DNA of 64,000 bases from Thermovibrio sp. (GTDB lineage Bacteria > Aquificota > Aquificia > Desulfurobacteriales > Desulfurobacteriaceae). Of this stretch, positions 42,581 through 52,299 are shown in pieces (positions within the stretch are counted from its first letter, which is position 1; every line of letters starts with the position of its first letter). The DNA lies in contig WFYG01000019.1 in NCBI GenBank assembly GCA_015490195.1, positions 1 to 64,000 of the forward strand. Direction: 5' to 3'. Below the pieces are notes generated by a model, which did not search any database, had not been told where the DNA came from, and saw nothing but the letters and a program-made list of their open reading frames with translations. The position numbers and the translations under genes are program-made.

Positions 42581-44037
42581 AAGTTTACTTAGGCTACCCT
42601 CTCTCTTACACAAACGACAGAGAGTTTAAGTTGAAAGATAACTTCCTTCAAGAGATAGGAGTTGACTATCTCTCTGTTCCCGTTGAGGTGAAGAAAAAAC
42701 TCCTCTCACTGCTTGAAAGTGTAGACAAGAAAAACTTCCTCTTTATAGGAGAGGTTTTCTACGACGGTATAGACCTGCTTGAGTTCGCCCTATTTCCCCT
42801 TGAGCCCCACTCTTTTGAAGAGGTAATCCTTCCAGGCTACGTTTACGGAAAATCCACTTTTCTTATAAGAAACCTGTTTAAAAACTCCTTTGGGAAGAAG
42901 ATCTCCATCTACTACGACTTCAACTTCTTCAGCAAAGAGAGCGTTGTTATTAATATCGGCTACACAAAGTCTTCGGTATCTTTAGGCGGAGAACTCCTAT
43001 TTGTCCTTCCGTTTGGCGAGTTCCATCTTGTTGACGTTCTCGGGAACTACCTGTTTAACCGATTTCTGGGAGAGACAGGTATCTCCAACGCCACTTTAAG
43101 AAAGGAGGGAGTTAGAGGTAACGTCCTTGACATCTGCAGGAGTTCCGCAGCCCGTCTTCTTTTCGGGAGAAGTAACCGTGTAGAGATTCCCCTCTTCAAC
43201 TACAGCAGAGAAGTTCCAGAGTGGGAAGTGGAGCTTGTCCTGACTCCAATTGTAGGAAATGCCCGCTTTGGAGAGTCAATTAGAAGCCCTTCAGACTTTA
43301 GCTCCTCTCTGATTCTGTCTCTCTACACCTACGAGGAACTCTTCAGAGAACGGTTAAAGGTTCAGGAAGTGATAATTATAGGAAGGCTTCGCTGGCCTTT
43401 TGTTAAAGCGGTTTCCGGAGTATTTCCGGTAAAAGTAAGAGAGCTCAGCGGGAAGGAACTCCTTTCTCTTAGTCCGGTTAACAGGAACTTTAAACTACCT
43501 GTCAGAAAGTTCTCTCAGGAAAAGTCGGTTGTAAGAGCTCCCCTGATAGAGAGCCAGCCTGAAGAGTTTTCCCTTTCTGCTCTGAGAAGACACTTTAACA
43601 GCAGAAATCCTAATGGAGTAGGCATAATAGAAAAACTCGCAAAGGCAAACCAAAGCAGGAAAAACCTTATTTCTTTTATTTACGAAATTCTGACGATAAT
43701 GAGGAGGAGCTCCCCCAGAAACACCACCGACATTGCCTATCTCAACAGCTCCATAGCGGCACTTTCCCAGATAGAGATACCGGACGAACTGTTTGAAAAG
43801 GTTGAGAGGGAACTTACAGACAAGGCCTTTAACTGGAACCTTCCGTTTGAGACGAAACTGAACATTCTCTACTTCTGCAACAGGTTTAAAGACAGACTGC
43901 AGAACTCAAAGCTCTCTGTCTTTCCACCGCTAATGTTAAGTTACATAAGGGAGAGAAAACTTGCTGAAGGAGAGAAAAACTTTATAAGAACAGTAGCCGA
44001 AGTTTTTTTCACTTCTTCCGGAACTACCAGCTCATAA
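42577..44037 (+). CDS. Unknown protein with possible actin/Hsp70-like (ASKHA) features
   Basis: 486 aa, TTG start overlapping the nuclease stop. A central segment VVINIGYTKSSVSLGGELLFVLPFG resembles the phosphate-2 loop of ASKHA proteins (DhGxxxxDxxV), and EVIIIGRLRWPFVKAVSG resembles their later adenosine loop. The expected Asp of the first loop is replaced by Asn-Ile. The C-terminal ~150 residues are helical (HEAT/TPR-like in look). No signal peptide or membrane span. I cannot name a family; the ASKHA suggestion is weak inference. Confidence 0.6.
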   Translation: MKVYLGYPLSYTNDREFKLKDNFLQEIGVDYLSVPVEVKKKLLSLLESVDKKNFLFIGEVFYDGIDLLEFALFPLEPHSFEEVILPGYVYGKSTFLIRNLFKNSFGKKISIYYDFNFFSKESVVINIGYTKSSVSLGGELLFVLPFGEFHLVDVLGNYLFNRFLGETGISNATLRKEGVRGNVLDICRSSAARLLFGRSNRVEIPLFNYSREVPEWEVELVLTPIVGNARFGESIRSPSDFSSSLILSLYTYEELFRERLKVQEVIIIGRLRWPFVKAVSGVFPVKVRELSGKELLSLSPVNRNFKLPVRKFSQEKSVVRAPLIESQPEEFSLSALRRHFNSRNPNGVGIIEKLAKANQSRKNLISFIYEILTIMRRSSPRNTTDIAYLNSSIAALSQIEIPDELFEKVERELTDKAFNWNLPFETKLNILYFCNRFKDRLQNSKLSVFPPLMLSYIRERKLAEGEKNFIRTVAEVFFTSSGTTSS

Positions 44038-46054
44038 AGAAACGGAGGCCAATATAGCTTGTAGAGGAGCTCCCCATGCTGTTAAGAATTTCCAGACTGC
44101 ACTTTTTACCCGGCTTCAGTACAAGGCCAAAACCCACTTCTTGGACAACGTAACTTCCCGAGAATCTGTAAAGCCTGTCATAGACAAGACGCAGCTTCGT
44201 TGAAAACTCTGGAAACTTCCAGAAGTTTAAAGGAGTATCGGCCGTTGCCTTAAAGTACCTTACACCTCTCTCCCCCGGCCTGAGAGCAAGGCCAACGTTC
44301 CTGTAGAACTCCCTGAGGTTGAAAGTTGAAAGACCGCCGGAGAAAATCCTGTAGTCGGCAGAGAGCTCCGTCTTAAAAACGCCCCCCTTAACACCGAAAA
44401 CGGCGCCCCAGTCGCCTCTGTGTCCATGCCCCCACTCTCTTATTCCGCCAACCCTGAAGTTCCTGTACTCTCTGTAGAAGGCTAAAAGGGATTGGGTGGA
44501 GCTCCCGTTTGAAACAGCTGCGAAGGAGAAATCTCTGTACGAGATAATCCCCAGGCCGTAATCACTGCTTCCCCTTTCCCCGTTAAAGCTGTGGTAGAAG
44601 GCAGAGACCTTTAAACCCTTTAAGCGGTAAGACAAACCCGGAAGGTAATCACTGAAAAGCGGTTTTATAGAAACAGGCTGCAGTCCAAACCTGTAGTTCC
44701 TACCCTCGGTGTAAAGCTCCTCAAGGTGCCACAGCTTCCCGTGGTTCCTTTGATAGAGGAAGTTATCAGCAGTATTCCCCCAAATGATATAGTCTAACTT
44801 CGTATTCCTTCCTGTTGCAAACTGAAAGGAGAAGCTATCACTATAGGCTTTTAACCTGTAGGTTGAGTGCCAGAAGCCCACGTGCTTGTAAGTAGCCCAT
44901 CCTTCGTACTCAAGCTGAGTCGGGTAGAACCTCTGAGGGAAGTTGGCGTACTCTCCCCACACGTTAAAGTAATTTCTCACCTTAACCCTCTCCCCTCTGT
45001 AAACTTCAGGAAGCCTGACTCCCCATCTGTAGCCGCCAAACACCCCGTAAGCCCCTCCGCTTCCAGCTGCACCTTTCAGGAAGAGAACTCCTCTCCAAAA
45101 AGGGTAGTCAACTTCTCCTCCCAGCTCGTTGCCTATAAGCCTCCCCCCTGAAGTTTCAAACCTTGCAGCGTACAGAGAGACAGGAAAATCTTTTAAAGAA
45201 AAGGAGTAGGAGAGCTTACCGAATTTCATACCGTCTATTGTCGGCCGGAAAATGAACCCTTCATCTCTTACCTCTTCCCTGTAGCCGTAAGAGGTTATCC
45301 CCTTTTGCCAGTAACCTCCGGTTAAGGTAAGACTGTTCAGCCGGAGCTCCTCCCAACCTCCCAAACGGCCGTTCTGTGAAACTCCAGAGACTCTAAGGTT
45401 CCTTCCTTCGTACCTAAAGAAAATGCCACTTTTAAAAACTGCCGGCCTGTCCCCTCTGGCATCCATAATCCTGTAAGCACCGAAGGTAAAGTTTCTCCAG
45501 TCAACTCCAAAAACTGCTATGTCAACGTCATCTTCACCGCTACCGTTCATAAGCAGGTAACGCCCCTCATAGCCGGCTATCTGGTTCCAGAAAATGCTCA
45601 TATTTCCGTCTGAGTACCTAAAGCTTCCTCCCCACAGATAATCTTTGAAAAGAGCAGGAACTGAAAAGAGCTGCTTTCCCGCCTTCAGAGTAAGCTTTTT
45701 AAAGAGGAATCCCCTCTTTCTGAAGTAGAGCTCTTTAACGTCAAAGGTCTTAATCCCTCCGTAGAACAGAGAATCTCTATTTGACGTGAAGGCATTTACA
45801 AAAGGAACCTTCGTAGTTCCGGTTACCACAGAAACCTTAAAAGAGGTACTCTCACTTACAGAGAAGCAGTTGCTCAGCTCTAGCCGGTAGTAGTAGCCAG
45901 ACTTTCTCTCCTTCCACTTCTCAAGGCCTAATTCTCTGGTATAGTCTCCTTTAAGGTTAACCTTGTAAAATCCCGTTTCACCCGACAGTTTAAACGCCTT
46001 AGAGGTTGAAGGGAGAAGAAGGAAAAGCACAAGAGCTACAGCAGTTGATTTCAA
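44024..46054 (-). CDS. Outer-membrane beta-barrel protein
   Basis: 676 aa. Signal peptide (MKSTAVALVLFLLLPSTSKA), then a long series of amphipathic strands with Tyr/Phe/Trp girdles (YYYRLELS, FKVSVVTG, YRFGLQPVSI) and a C-terminal strand ending GLRFFMSW, as expected for BAM-inserted porins. Ligand unknown. TTG start behind TTGGAGGA. Converges on the ASKHA-like gene with a 14-nt overlap. Confidence 0.75.
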   Translation of the reverse strand: MKSTAVALVLFLLLPSTSKAFKLSGETGFYKVNLKGDYTRELGLEKWKERKSGYYYRLELSNCFSVSESTSFKVSVVTGTTKVPFVNAFTSNRDSLFYGGIKTFDVKELYFRKRGFLFKKLTLKAGKQLFSVPALFKDYLWGGSFRYSDGNMSIFWNQIAGYEGRYLLMNGSGEDDVDIAVFGVDWRNFTFGAYRIMDARGDRPAVFKSGIFFRYEGRNLRVSGVSQNGRLGGWEELRLNSLTLTGGYWQKGITSYGYREEVRDEGFIFRPTIDGMKFGKLSYSFSLKDFPVSLYAARFETSGGRLIGNELGGEVDYPFWRGVLFLKGAAGSGGAYGVFGGYRWGVRLPEVYRGERVKVRNYFNVWGEYANFPQRFYPTQLEYEGWATYKHVGFWHSTYRLKAYSDSFSFQFATGRNTKLDYIIWGNTADNFLYQRNHGKLWHLEELYTEGRNYRFGLQPVSIKPLFSDYLPGLSYRLKGLKVSAFYHSFNGERGSSDYGLGIISYRDFSFAAVSNGSSTQSLLAFYREYRNFRVGGIREWGHGHRGDWGAVFGVKGGVFKTELSADYRIFSGGLSTFNLREFYRNVGLALRPGERGVRYFKATADTPLNFWKFPEFSTKLRLVYDRLYRFSGSYVVQEVGFGLVLKPGKKCSLEILNSMGSSSTSYIGLRFFMSW

Positions 46055-46112
46055 GGTTCCTCCAAAATACCTTAAGTTTACATTATTCAGATTTTACGAT
46101 AAAGGTGGTGGT

Positions 46113-46880
46113 ATGAAACTGGTCGCCCACGTTCCAGGAAGAGAAATACTGGAAAACCCACAGCTCATAGAGAGGTTTACAGAAGCCGGACTGGGGGTAG
46201 AACTCCAACTAACGGCACAGGTTTTAGACTCTCTTACACTTAAAGAGTTCGGAAAACTAAAGAAGCTTGCAGGAGAGTTGCCCGTAACCGTCCACGCTCC
46301 CTTCATAGACCTGAACCCGGGGGCTTTAGACCCCTACATCCTTAAAGCCACCAGAGACCGTTTTTTTGAGGCTGTAACGGCTGCAAAAGTCCTCTCTGCA
46401 GAGGTGATAGTCTTCCACACAGGCTACCATCCCCAGAGGGCAGACCCCTTCTACAGAAGTTGGTTTGAAAGAGCACTTGAAACCTTCAGGGAAGTCTCCT
46501 CAATCTGGAACGGAAAAATTGCCCTTGAGAACGTCTTTGACAAAAACCCTAAAAACCTAAAAAAATTTGTAAAAAACCTTCCAGAAAACGTTGGAGTCTG
46601 CTTAGACGTAGGCCACATGAACCTCTTCTCAGAAGTTCCAGTTTCGTTGTGGTTTGAGATGCTGGGAAACAGAATCTACGAGTTCCACCTCCACGACAAC
46701 TTAGGAATTCAAGACAGCCATCTTCCCATGGGATTAGGAACGGTAAACTATCCAGAAGTGTTTGCTCAGATGGAAAAGCTGAAACAGGAGTATATTTTAA
46801 ACCTTGAAAACAAAAGCTACGACGATGTTATAAAGAGCCTTGACTACCTTAGGAGGAATACTGAATGGAGAGAGATATAG
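46113..46880 (+). CDS. Xylose-isomerase-like TIM-barrel protein
   Basis: 255 aa, AP_endonuc_2 superfamily. Metal-ligand regions: VTVHAPFID, VIVFHTGYHPQ, IALENVFD, VCLDVGHMNLFSE, YEFHLHDN and YILNLENKS. These enzymes are sugar isomerases/epimerases or AP endonuclease relatives; the substrate is not readable. ATG after AAAGGTGGTGGT. Overlaps def by 16 nt. Confidence 0.82.
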   Translation: MKLVAHVPGREILENPQLIERFTEAGLGVELQLTAQVLDSLTLKEFGKLKKLAGELPVTVHAPFIDLNPGALDPYILKATRDRFFEAVTAAKVLSAEVIVFHTGYHPQRADPFYRSWFERALETFREVSSIWNGKIALENVFDKNPKNLKKFVKNLPENVGVCLDVGHMNLFSEVPVSLWFEMLGNRIYEFHLHDNLGIQDSHLPMGLGTVNYPEVFAQMEKLKQEYILNLENKSYDDVIKSLDYLRRNTEWREI

Positions 46881-47398
46881 TAATCTACCCAGCTGACGTG
46901 TTAAAGGAGAAGGCCGAAGAGGTTGAAGAGTTTAACCAGGAAGTAAGAGACCTTGTGAACGACATGTTTGAGACGATGTACAAAAGAGGTGGCGTAGGAC
47001 TTGCCGCCAATCAGGTTGGAGTTTTAAAGAGAGTTATCGTTATAGACCTTCATTCAAGAACGGAGAAACAGGGGAAGGAGCAGCTCGTCCTGATAAATCC
47101 TGAAATAATCTCCCAGGAAGGGGAAGTCGTAAAAGAGGAGGGCTGCCTCTCTCTGCCGGGACTTTACAGGAAAGTGAAGAGAGCTGCCTATGTAAAGGTA
47201 AAGGCACAGAACGTTGAAGGGGAAGAGTTTGAACTTGAGGCTGAAGGATTACTTGCAAGAGCTCTCCAGCATGAAATAGATCACCTCAACGGTATCGTTT
47301 TTATAGACAGACTCTCCCCCATTCAGAAGAGACTCGCCCTTGAGAAGTACAGAAAGCTCAAGAGGAAGTACGAAAGAGAACTTGCCAAGAAGAGATAA
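46865..47398 (+). CDS. def: Peptide deformylase
   Basis: 177 aa with the three hallmark motifs: GVGLAANQVG, EEGCLSLPG (metal Cys) and LQHEIDHLNG (metal His and catalytic Glu). It removes the formyl group from nascent proteins. It sits between the TIM-barrel gene and nnr in one operon. Confidence 0.96.
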   Translation: MERDIVIYPADVLKEKAEEVEEFNQEVRDLVNDMFETMYKRGGVGLAANQVGVLKRVIVIDLHSRTEKQGKEQLVLINPEIISQEGEVVKEEGCLSLPGLYRKVKRAAYVKVKAQNVEGEEFELEAEGLLARALQHEIDHLNGIVFIDRLSPIQKRLALEKYRKLKRKYERELAKKR

Positions 47399-47418
47399 GC
47401 CTTAGAGAGGAGGGAGAG

Positions 47419-49032
47419 ATGAAACTCTTAAAAGCTCAAGAGATGGCACAGATAGACAAGGAGACGATAGAGACCATAGGCATTCCCGGAATTGTTCTTA
47501 TGGAAAACGCCTCAAGGGGTGTTGCCGAGGTAATATACAGGTACGTGAAGGGGAGCTCCGTTTTAGTCGTCTGCGGAAAGGGAAACAACGGAGGGGACGG
47601 CCTAGCAGCTGCAAGGCACCTTTACAACCTCGGCTATGAAGTTGAAGTCGTTCTAACGGCACAGCCGGAATCCCTGAAAGGAGACGCAAAGAAGAACTAC
47701 GAGATAATCTCCAAACTGCCGGTTCCCGTTCATGTAATAGACAGCGAAGAGAGACTCATAGAGCTCTACGAACTCCTTAAAGAGAGCGAAATAGTAGTTG
47801 ACGCTCTCTTTGGAACAGGTCTATCAAAGCCGTTAGAGGGTTTCTACGCCGATGTAGTTGACCTTATTAACAGGTCAAACAGAACCGTAGTCTCAGTAGA
47901 TATCCCTTCAGGCCTCTCTGCAGATACCGGTAAAGAGATAGGGAAACACGTAGTTGCCGACTTTACGGTAACGTTTGCTTTCCCAAAAATTGCCCACGTC
48001 TTCCCTCCTGCCTGTGAAAACTGCGGAAGAATTTTCGTAACAGACATCTCAATTCCGGAAGACGTTCCGTTCCTGATAGGCCCCGAAAGGTACCTTCTAA
48101 CTGCCGACGAAGTTCTCTTCACACTTCCCCCACGGGAGATAATGGACCACAAGTATACCTTTGGCCATGTTGCAGTTATAGGGGGCTCAACCGGTAAAAC
48201 GGGAGCTCCCTGTATGGCAGCAGAGGCCGTCTTAAGAACAGGAGCAGGCCTTTCAACAGTGATTGTTCCAGAGTCTCTCAACCAGATATTTGAAACAAAG
48301 CTTACGGAAGTTATGTCAATTCCCATAAAAGATGAGGGAAGGGGGTACTTCGGGATAGAAGAGCTTGACGCCGTATTAAAGACAGTAGAAAACGGGAAGT
48401 TCTCTACAGTTGTAGTTGGAATGGGTCTTGGAAACCACCCTGACACCTACGAGTTCGTTAGAGAGTTCGTAAAGTCCTGCAACCTCCCTATGGTAATTGA
48501 TGCAGACGGAATAAACGCCCTAGCAGAGAGTCCTGAGATACTGAAGACGAAAGAGACTCCCGTAATAATAACCCCCCACGTTGGGGAATTTGCCAGATTA
48601 ACAGGGAAAGATAAGGAAGAGATACTCTCTGCCCCCTACGACTTAGCCGCCGAATTTGCACAGCACTTTGGAGTAACCGTAGTTCTTAAGAGTGGAAGAA
48701 CAGTAGTAGCGACGAAAGAGGGAAAAGTTCACGTTAACGTAATTGGAAACCCGGGAATGGCAACGGCTGGAACCGGAGATATACTTGCAGGGGTTGTGGG
48801 AGCTCTCCTAGGAATGAGAATTGAGGAAGGAGATGCCGCCAGATTTGGAGTTTTCCTCCACTCTCTGGCAGGAGACATAGTCGCCAGAGAACTAACCCAG
48901 GAAGGAATGAAAGCCTGCGACCTCTTAGAAAAACTCCCATCTGCAATAAAGAAAATAAAAGAGATAGAGAAGAACCCTTCAAAGTCTAATTCTCCATTTG
49001 TAACAGAATTGAGAGAGATAGTGGGTGTATAG
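47419..49032 (+). CDS. nnr: Bifunctional NAD(P)H-hydrate epimerase/dehydratase
   Basis: 537 aa fusion. The N-terminal YjeF epimerase domain has VVCGKGNNGGDGLAAARHL and VDALFGTGLSKPL; the C-terminal ADP-dependent dehydratase domain (from about 225) has HVAVIGGSTGKTGAPCMAA, VIDADGIN, ITPHVGEFARL and TAGTGDILAGVVGALLG. It repairs hydrated NADH/NADPH, a damage that is fast at high temperature. GGAGGGAG site before the ATG. Overlaps the kinase gene by 8 nt. Confidence 0.94.
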   Translation: MKLLKAQEMAQIDKETIETIGIPGIVLMENASRGVAEVIYRYVKGSSVLVVCGKGNNGGDGLAAARHLYNLGYEVEVVLTAQPESLKGDAKKNYEIISKLPVPVHVIDSEERLIELYELLKESEIVVDALFGTGLSKPLEGFYADVVDLINRSNRTVVSVDIPSGLSADTGKEIGKHVVADFTVTFAFPKIAHVFPPACENCGRIFVTDISIPEDVPFLIGPERYLLTADEVLFTLPPREIMDHKYTFGHVAVIGGSTGKTGAPCMAAEAVLRTGAGLSTVIVPESLNQIFETKLTEVMSIPIKDEGRGYFGIEELDAVLKTVENGKFSTVVVGMGLGNHPDTYEFVREFVKSCNLPMVIDADGINALAESPEILKTKETPVIITPHVGEFARLTGKDKEEILSAPYDLAAEFAQHFGVTVVLKSGRTVVATKEGKVHVNVIGNPGMATAGTGDILAGVVGALLGMRIEEGDAARFGVFLHSLAGDIVARELTQEGMKACDLLEKLPSAIKKIKEIEKNPSKSNSPFVTELREIVGV

Positions 49033-50977
49033 GAAGCTTACCCTTTCTCTTCTGCTGCTAATAGGGATATTCATAGTCGGTTATTTCGGCGTCTCCGCCC
49101 TCTCCTCCTTCTCGGGGGAGTTCTACCTTAACAACCCGCTCTTTCACGTTCTCATGGCTCTAATACTCATAGTAATCACCGCTCTCTTTATCCTGTTTGT
49201 CAGAAACCTGGCCCTCTTCTTCTTTCCCCACTTCAAGACAAACCTAAGGGTAAAGATATTTACAGCCTTCCTCCTCCTCGTACTTGGCCCTGCTCTCTTC
49301 TCAATATTCCTGGCCTCTGGAGTAATAAACCAGGGACTTGATAGACTCCTGAGAATACAGGTAAAGAGGATCGTTGAAACCTCATACAATACAACAGAGG
49401 GGTTACTGAGATTCATAGAGTCAGATCTTAGAAGGAAGGCGAAACAACTCTCCTACAGAAAGGTTTATCCCTACACCCTGAAAGCCTACGGAATTGACGG
49501 CTTCTTCAGAAAAAGAGGAAAGAGAGTAGAAAAAGTGGGGGACTTCCCTCTTTCCAAGAAAGAGATAAGTCAACTAAAAAACCTGAAACACTACGCCTTC
49601 TTTGATAAAACCTCAGGTCAGATTGTCGTATGTAACCGGTTCAACGGCAATACCGTCTGCGTCTCTAAAAAACTTCCCGAAAAGCTAAAAGAAAAGGTTG
49701 TCCAGATAGAGGAACTCCACTCAAACTACCAGACGCTGGTAGCCTTCAAAACCCCGATAAAAGCAGTCTACACCTTTACCTTCGGAATAATGGGGGTTGC
49801 TGTTTTATTCGGGGCTCTCTGGTTCGCCCGCTACTTTGAGAAAAGAATATCAATCCCGATAGAAGCCCTCTACAAAGCCACAGAGAGAATCTCCTCAGGA
49901 GATCTTTCCGTCAGAATACCGGAAGAGGAAGCAACAGACGAACTCAAACACGTAATCCAGGCCTTCAACTCAATGGTATCCCAGCTTAAAATCCTCCAGA
50001 AAAACCTTGAAGAGAACAGAAAATACCTTGAAGACATACTAAACGCAATTTCACCGGCAATAATAACCTTTGACTTCACAGGAAGGATAATCTCCTGCAA
50101 CAAAGAGGCAAAAAAACTCCTGAAACTCTCAGAAGAGGCGAAAGGAAAGTCCATCTGGGAAGTCCTCTCAAAGTATCCGAACTTTAAAAAAGTCGTTGAA
50201 GAACTGATAAAAAACGACAAGAGCAGAGGAGAAGTAAGGGAAGAGATAAACGGAAGAGAGAAATTTCTAACAGTAGAAGTTATTACTTCACCGGAGGTTG
50301 GAGACAGAATCTTGATTGTAGAAGACGTTACAGAACTGGTCAGGGCAAAAAAATCAGAAGCCTGGAGAGAAGTTGCCCAGAGAATAGCCCACGAAGTCAA
50401 AAATCCGCTAACCCCAATAACCCTCAACGCAGAAAGAATAAAAAGACTCTTCTTAAAAGGAAGGCTCAACGAGGAAAACCTATCAAGAGCCGTAGACTCA
50501 ATACTAGAAGAGGTGGAAGTCATAAAACGGCTCATAAACGAGTTCCGAAAATTTGCCAGACTACCACTTCCAGAGAAAAGACTAACAGACCTCAACAGCC
50601 TTATAAAGAACACGCTTGAACCGTACGAGAACAAAATCAGAGTGAGATTTGAACTTGAAGAAATTCCAAAAGTCCCCATTGACAGGAGTCTGATAAGGGA
50701 AGTCCTCATAAACCTAATAGACAACAGCATCGCAGCAGGAGCAACAGAGGTTAAAGTCTCAACCACAGAAAAGGACGGCAGAGTATTCATTGTCTTTAGA
50801 GACAACGGACCGGGAGTACCGGAAGAGATAGCAGATAAACTCTTCTCTCCCTACGTCTCAACAAAAGAAGACGGCTGGGGATTGGGTCTCTCAATCGTTA
50901 AGAAGATCGTAGAAGACCACGGAGGAAAAATCTACACAGTAGACAGAAACACGTTTGTTATAGAACTCCCTCTTTAG
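49025..50977 (+). CDS. NtrY-like membrane sensor histidine kinase
   Basis: 650 aa, GTG start. About three N-terminal membrane helices, a periplasmic sensor region (~110-240), another helix, HAMP (RISSGDLSVRIPEEEATDEL), a PAS domain (LEDILNAISPAIITFDFTGRIIS), a phospho-acceptor His in IAHEVKNPLTPITLNAERIKR, and ATPase boxes NLIDNSIAAG and DNGPGVPEEI/GWGLGLSIVKKIV. Domain order matches NtrY. No adjacent regulator; the NtrX-like protein at 16045 is a plausible partner. Confidence 0.9.
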   Translation: MYRKLTLSLLLLIGIFIVGYFGVSALSSFSGEFYLNNPLFHVLMALILIVITALFILFVRNLALFFFPHFKTNLRVKIFTAFLLLVLGPALFSIFLASGVINQGLDRLLRIQVKRIVETSYNTTEGLLRFIESDLRRKAKQLSYRKVYPYTLKAYGIDGFFRKRGKRVEKVGDFPLSKKEISQLKNLKHYAFFDKTSGQIVVCNRFNGNTVCVSKKLPEKLKEKVVQIEELHSNYQTLVAFKTPIKAVYTFTFGIMGVAVLFGALWFARYFEKRISIPIEALYKATERISSGDLSVRIPEEEATDELKHVIQAFNSMVSQLKILQKNLEENRKYLEDILNAISPAIITFDFTGRIISCNKEAKKLLKLSEEAKGKSIWEVLSKYPNFKKVVEELIKNDKSRGEVREEINGREKFLTVEVITSPEVGDRILIVEDVTELVRAKKSEAWREVAQRIAHEVKNPLTPITLNAERIKRLFLKGRLNEENLSRAVDSILEEVEVIKRLINEFRKFARLPLPEKRLTDLNSLIKNTLEPYENKIRVRFELEEIPKVPIDRSLIREVLINLIDNSIAAGATEVKVSTTEKDGRVFIVFRDNGPGVPEEIADKLFSPYVSTKEDGWGLGLSIVKKIVEDHGGKIYTVDRNTFVIELPL

Positions 50978-52239
50978 GATGGATCTGCATCTTTATCTCT
51001 GGTAAATGAATCTACAAGAAACATGTTTATACCTAAAATAAAATAAAGTAAAATCTGAACTTCTGCATCTGTAAAATTATTTTCAAAAAATCCAGCTAAC
51101 AAAAATCCAGCATAACCTGCTATAAAAATAGAGGCCACTTCAGAATTAATCCGTAACAGATGAAAATTCCGTTTAAATATGTAACCCCAGAACAGAAGAA
51201 ATCCTAAAAGTCCAATAACTCCATACTTGGTTAGAAATTTAATATAAATATTATGTGCTTCCATTCCATGAACCCAGCTTTTCAACTTATCTGGAGGAAT
51301 ATTATTATATTTGCTCAAAAACCTACAACTATTGCTCAGTTCATGCCATCCAAACTTCTTATTCTTTTCACATACACCAAACAGTTTTTCTTCTCGTGAG
51401 TAATCGTAAAGAAAAGCCCTTAAGTGAGATTGCCAGATGAGCAGTCTTATAACGTTACTTGGATTACTTCGGATATTAACAATACTTGCCATCCTTGCAC
51501 TTAAAGAACTCGAAAAGCAAATAATAGAAACAATCAAAGCCAAAGAAACACCCGTAACAGCAAAAACTATTTTCAATCTTTTCCTCAGAAGAAGAATAAG
51601 TATTAAGAAAAAAAACAGAAATAGTCCCAACCAATATGATCTACTTTCTGTAAAAAGAATAGAAACTACTATTAAAGGAAGTAGTATAAGATATACCTTC
51701 TTTCTAGCAAAATAGAAATAAGAAAACAAAAGAAGAACCATAGAAAGATAAAGAACCCCTGCTGTCGTCAAAGGATGAGTCAAGAAACCCTTAGCTCTAT
51801 ACAGGTGCTGTGCCAATGTTAAAGTATGCAAATTAATATGTTTAATATTTTGTCCTGTTAACGCCTCAAAAAAAACAGAAAAACAGAGCAGAAAAACAGC
51901 CAAAGTAAAGATATTTATCACTCTTTTTAACAATATTCTGTTTTTAGATACCATATAGGAAACATAATAAACAATCAAGTGCTGATTAATATCGGAGAAC
52001 TTCAGAATATTTTTCGTTCCATTTAAAAGACAACTCATTAATTCCGGAATAAGTACATAAAGAAAAAATTTACCTTTAGATAAAACTCTTAAAAAATCCT
52101 TCCAGTGTAGTATGCTAATAAAAAATGCCAAAATACCAATTCCTATACCTACATTGTCAAGTGCTATTGAAAGAGGCATAGAAAAAGCCAAAATATAAGC
52201 AGAAACTAAGAAAAACTTATAAACGATATCTTTTTGCAC
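50974..52239 (-). CDS. O-antigen ligase family membrane protein
   Basis: 421 aa with about ten to twelve membrane helices and a large periplasmic loop containing the conserved-looking HNIYIKFLTKYGVIGLL and FTESRSYWLGL. WaaL/RfaL-type enzymes attach O-polysaccharide to lipid A core. GTG start behind AAGGAGG. It begins the AT-rich polysaccharide region and overlaps the kinase 3' end by 4 nt. A Wzy polymerase is the alternative. Confidence 0.75.
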   Translation of the reverse strand: MQKDIVYKFFLVSAYILAFSMPLSIALDNVGIGIGILAFFISILHWKDFLRVLSKGKFFLYVLIPELMSCLLNGTKNILKFSDINQHLIVYYVSYMVSKNRILLKRVINIFTLAVFLLCFSVFFEALTGQNIKHINLHTLTLAQHLYRAKGFLTHPLTTAGVLYLSMVLLLFSYFYFARKKVYLILLPLIVVSILFTESRSYWLGLFLFFFLILILLLRKRLKIVFAVTGVSLALIVSIICFSSSLSARMASIVNIRSNPSNVIRLLIWQSHLRAFLYDYSREEKLFGVCEKNKKFGWHELSNSCRFLSKYNNIPPDKLKSWVHGMEAHNIYIKFLTKYGVIGLLGFLLFWGYIFKRNFHLLRINSEVASIFIAGYAGFLLAGFFENNFTDAEVQILLYFILGINMFLVDSFTRDKDADPS

Positions 52240-52262
52240 AGTACCTCCTTATATAGTATAAT
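52234..52262 (+). promoter_or_regulatory. Promoter for the flippase-like gene
   Basis: TTGCAC (52234-52239), 17-nt spacer, TATAAT (52257-52262). It overlaps the start of the divergent ligase gene and rules out ATG 52261 as the start of the downstream gene. Confidence 0.55.
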
Positions 52263-52299
52263 GCGAAAAACTAAAAATGTAAGGGAGAAAGAAATAAAA

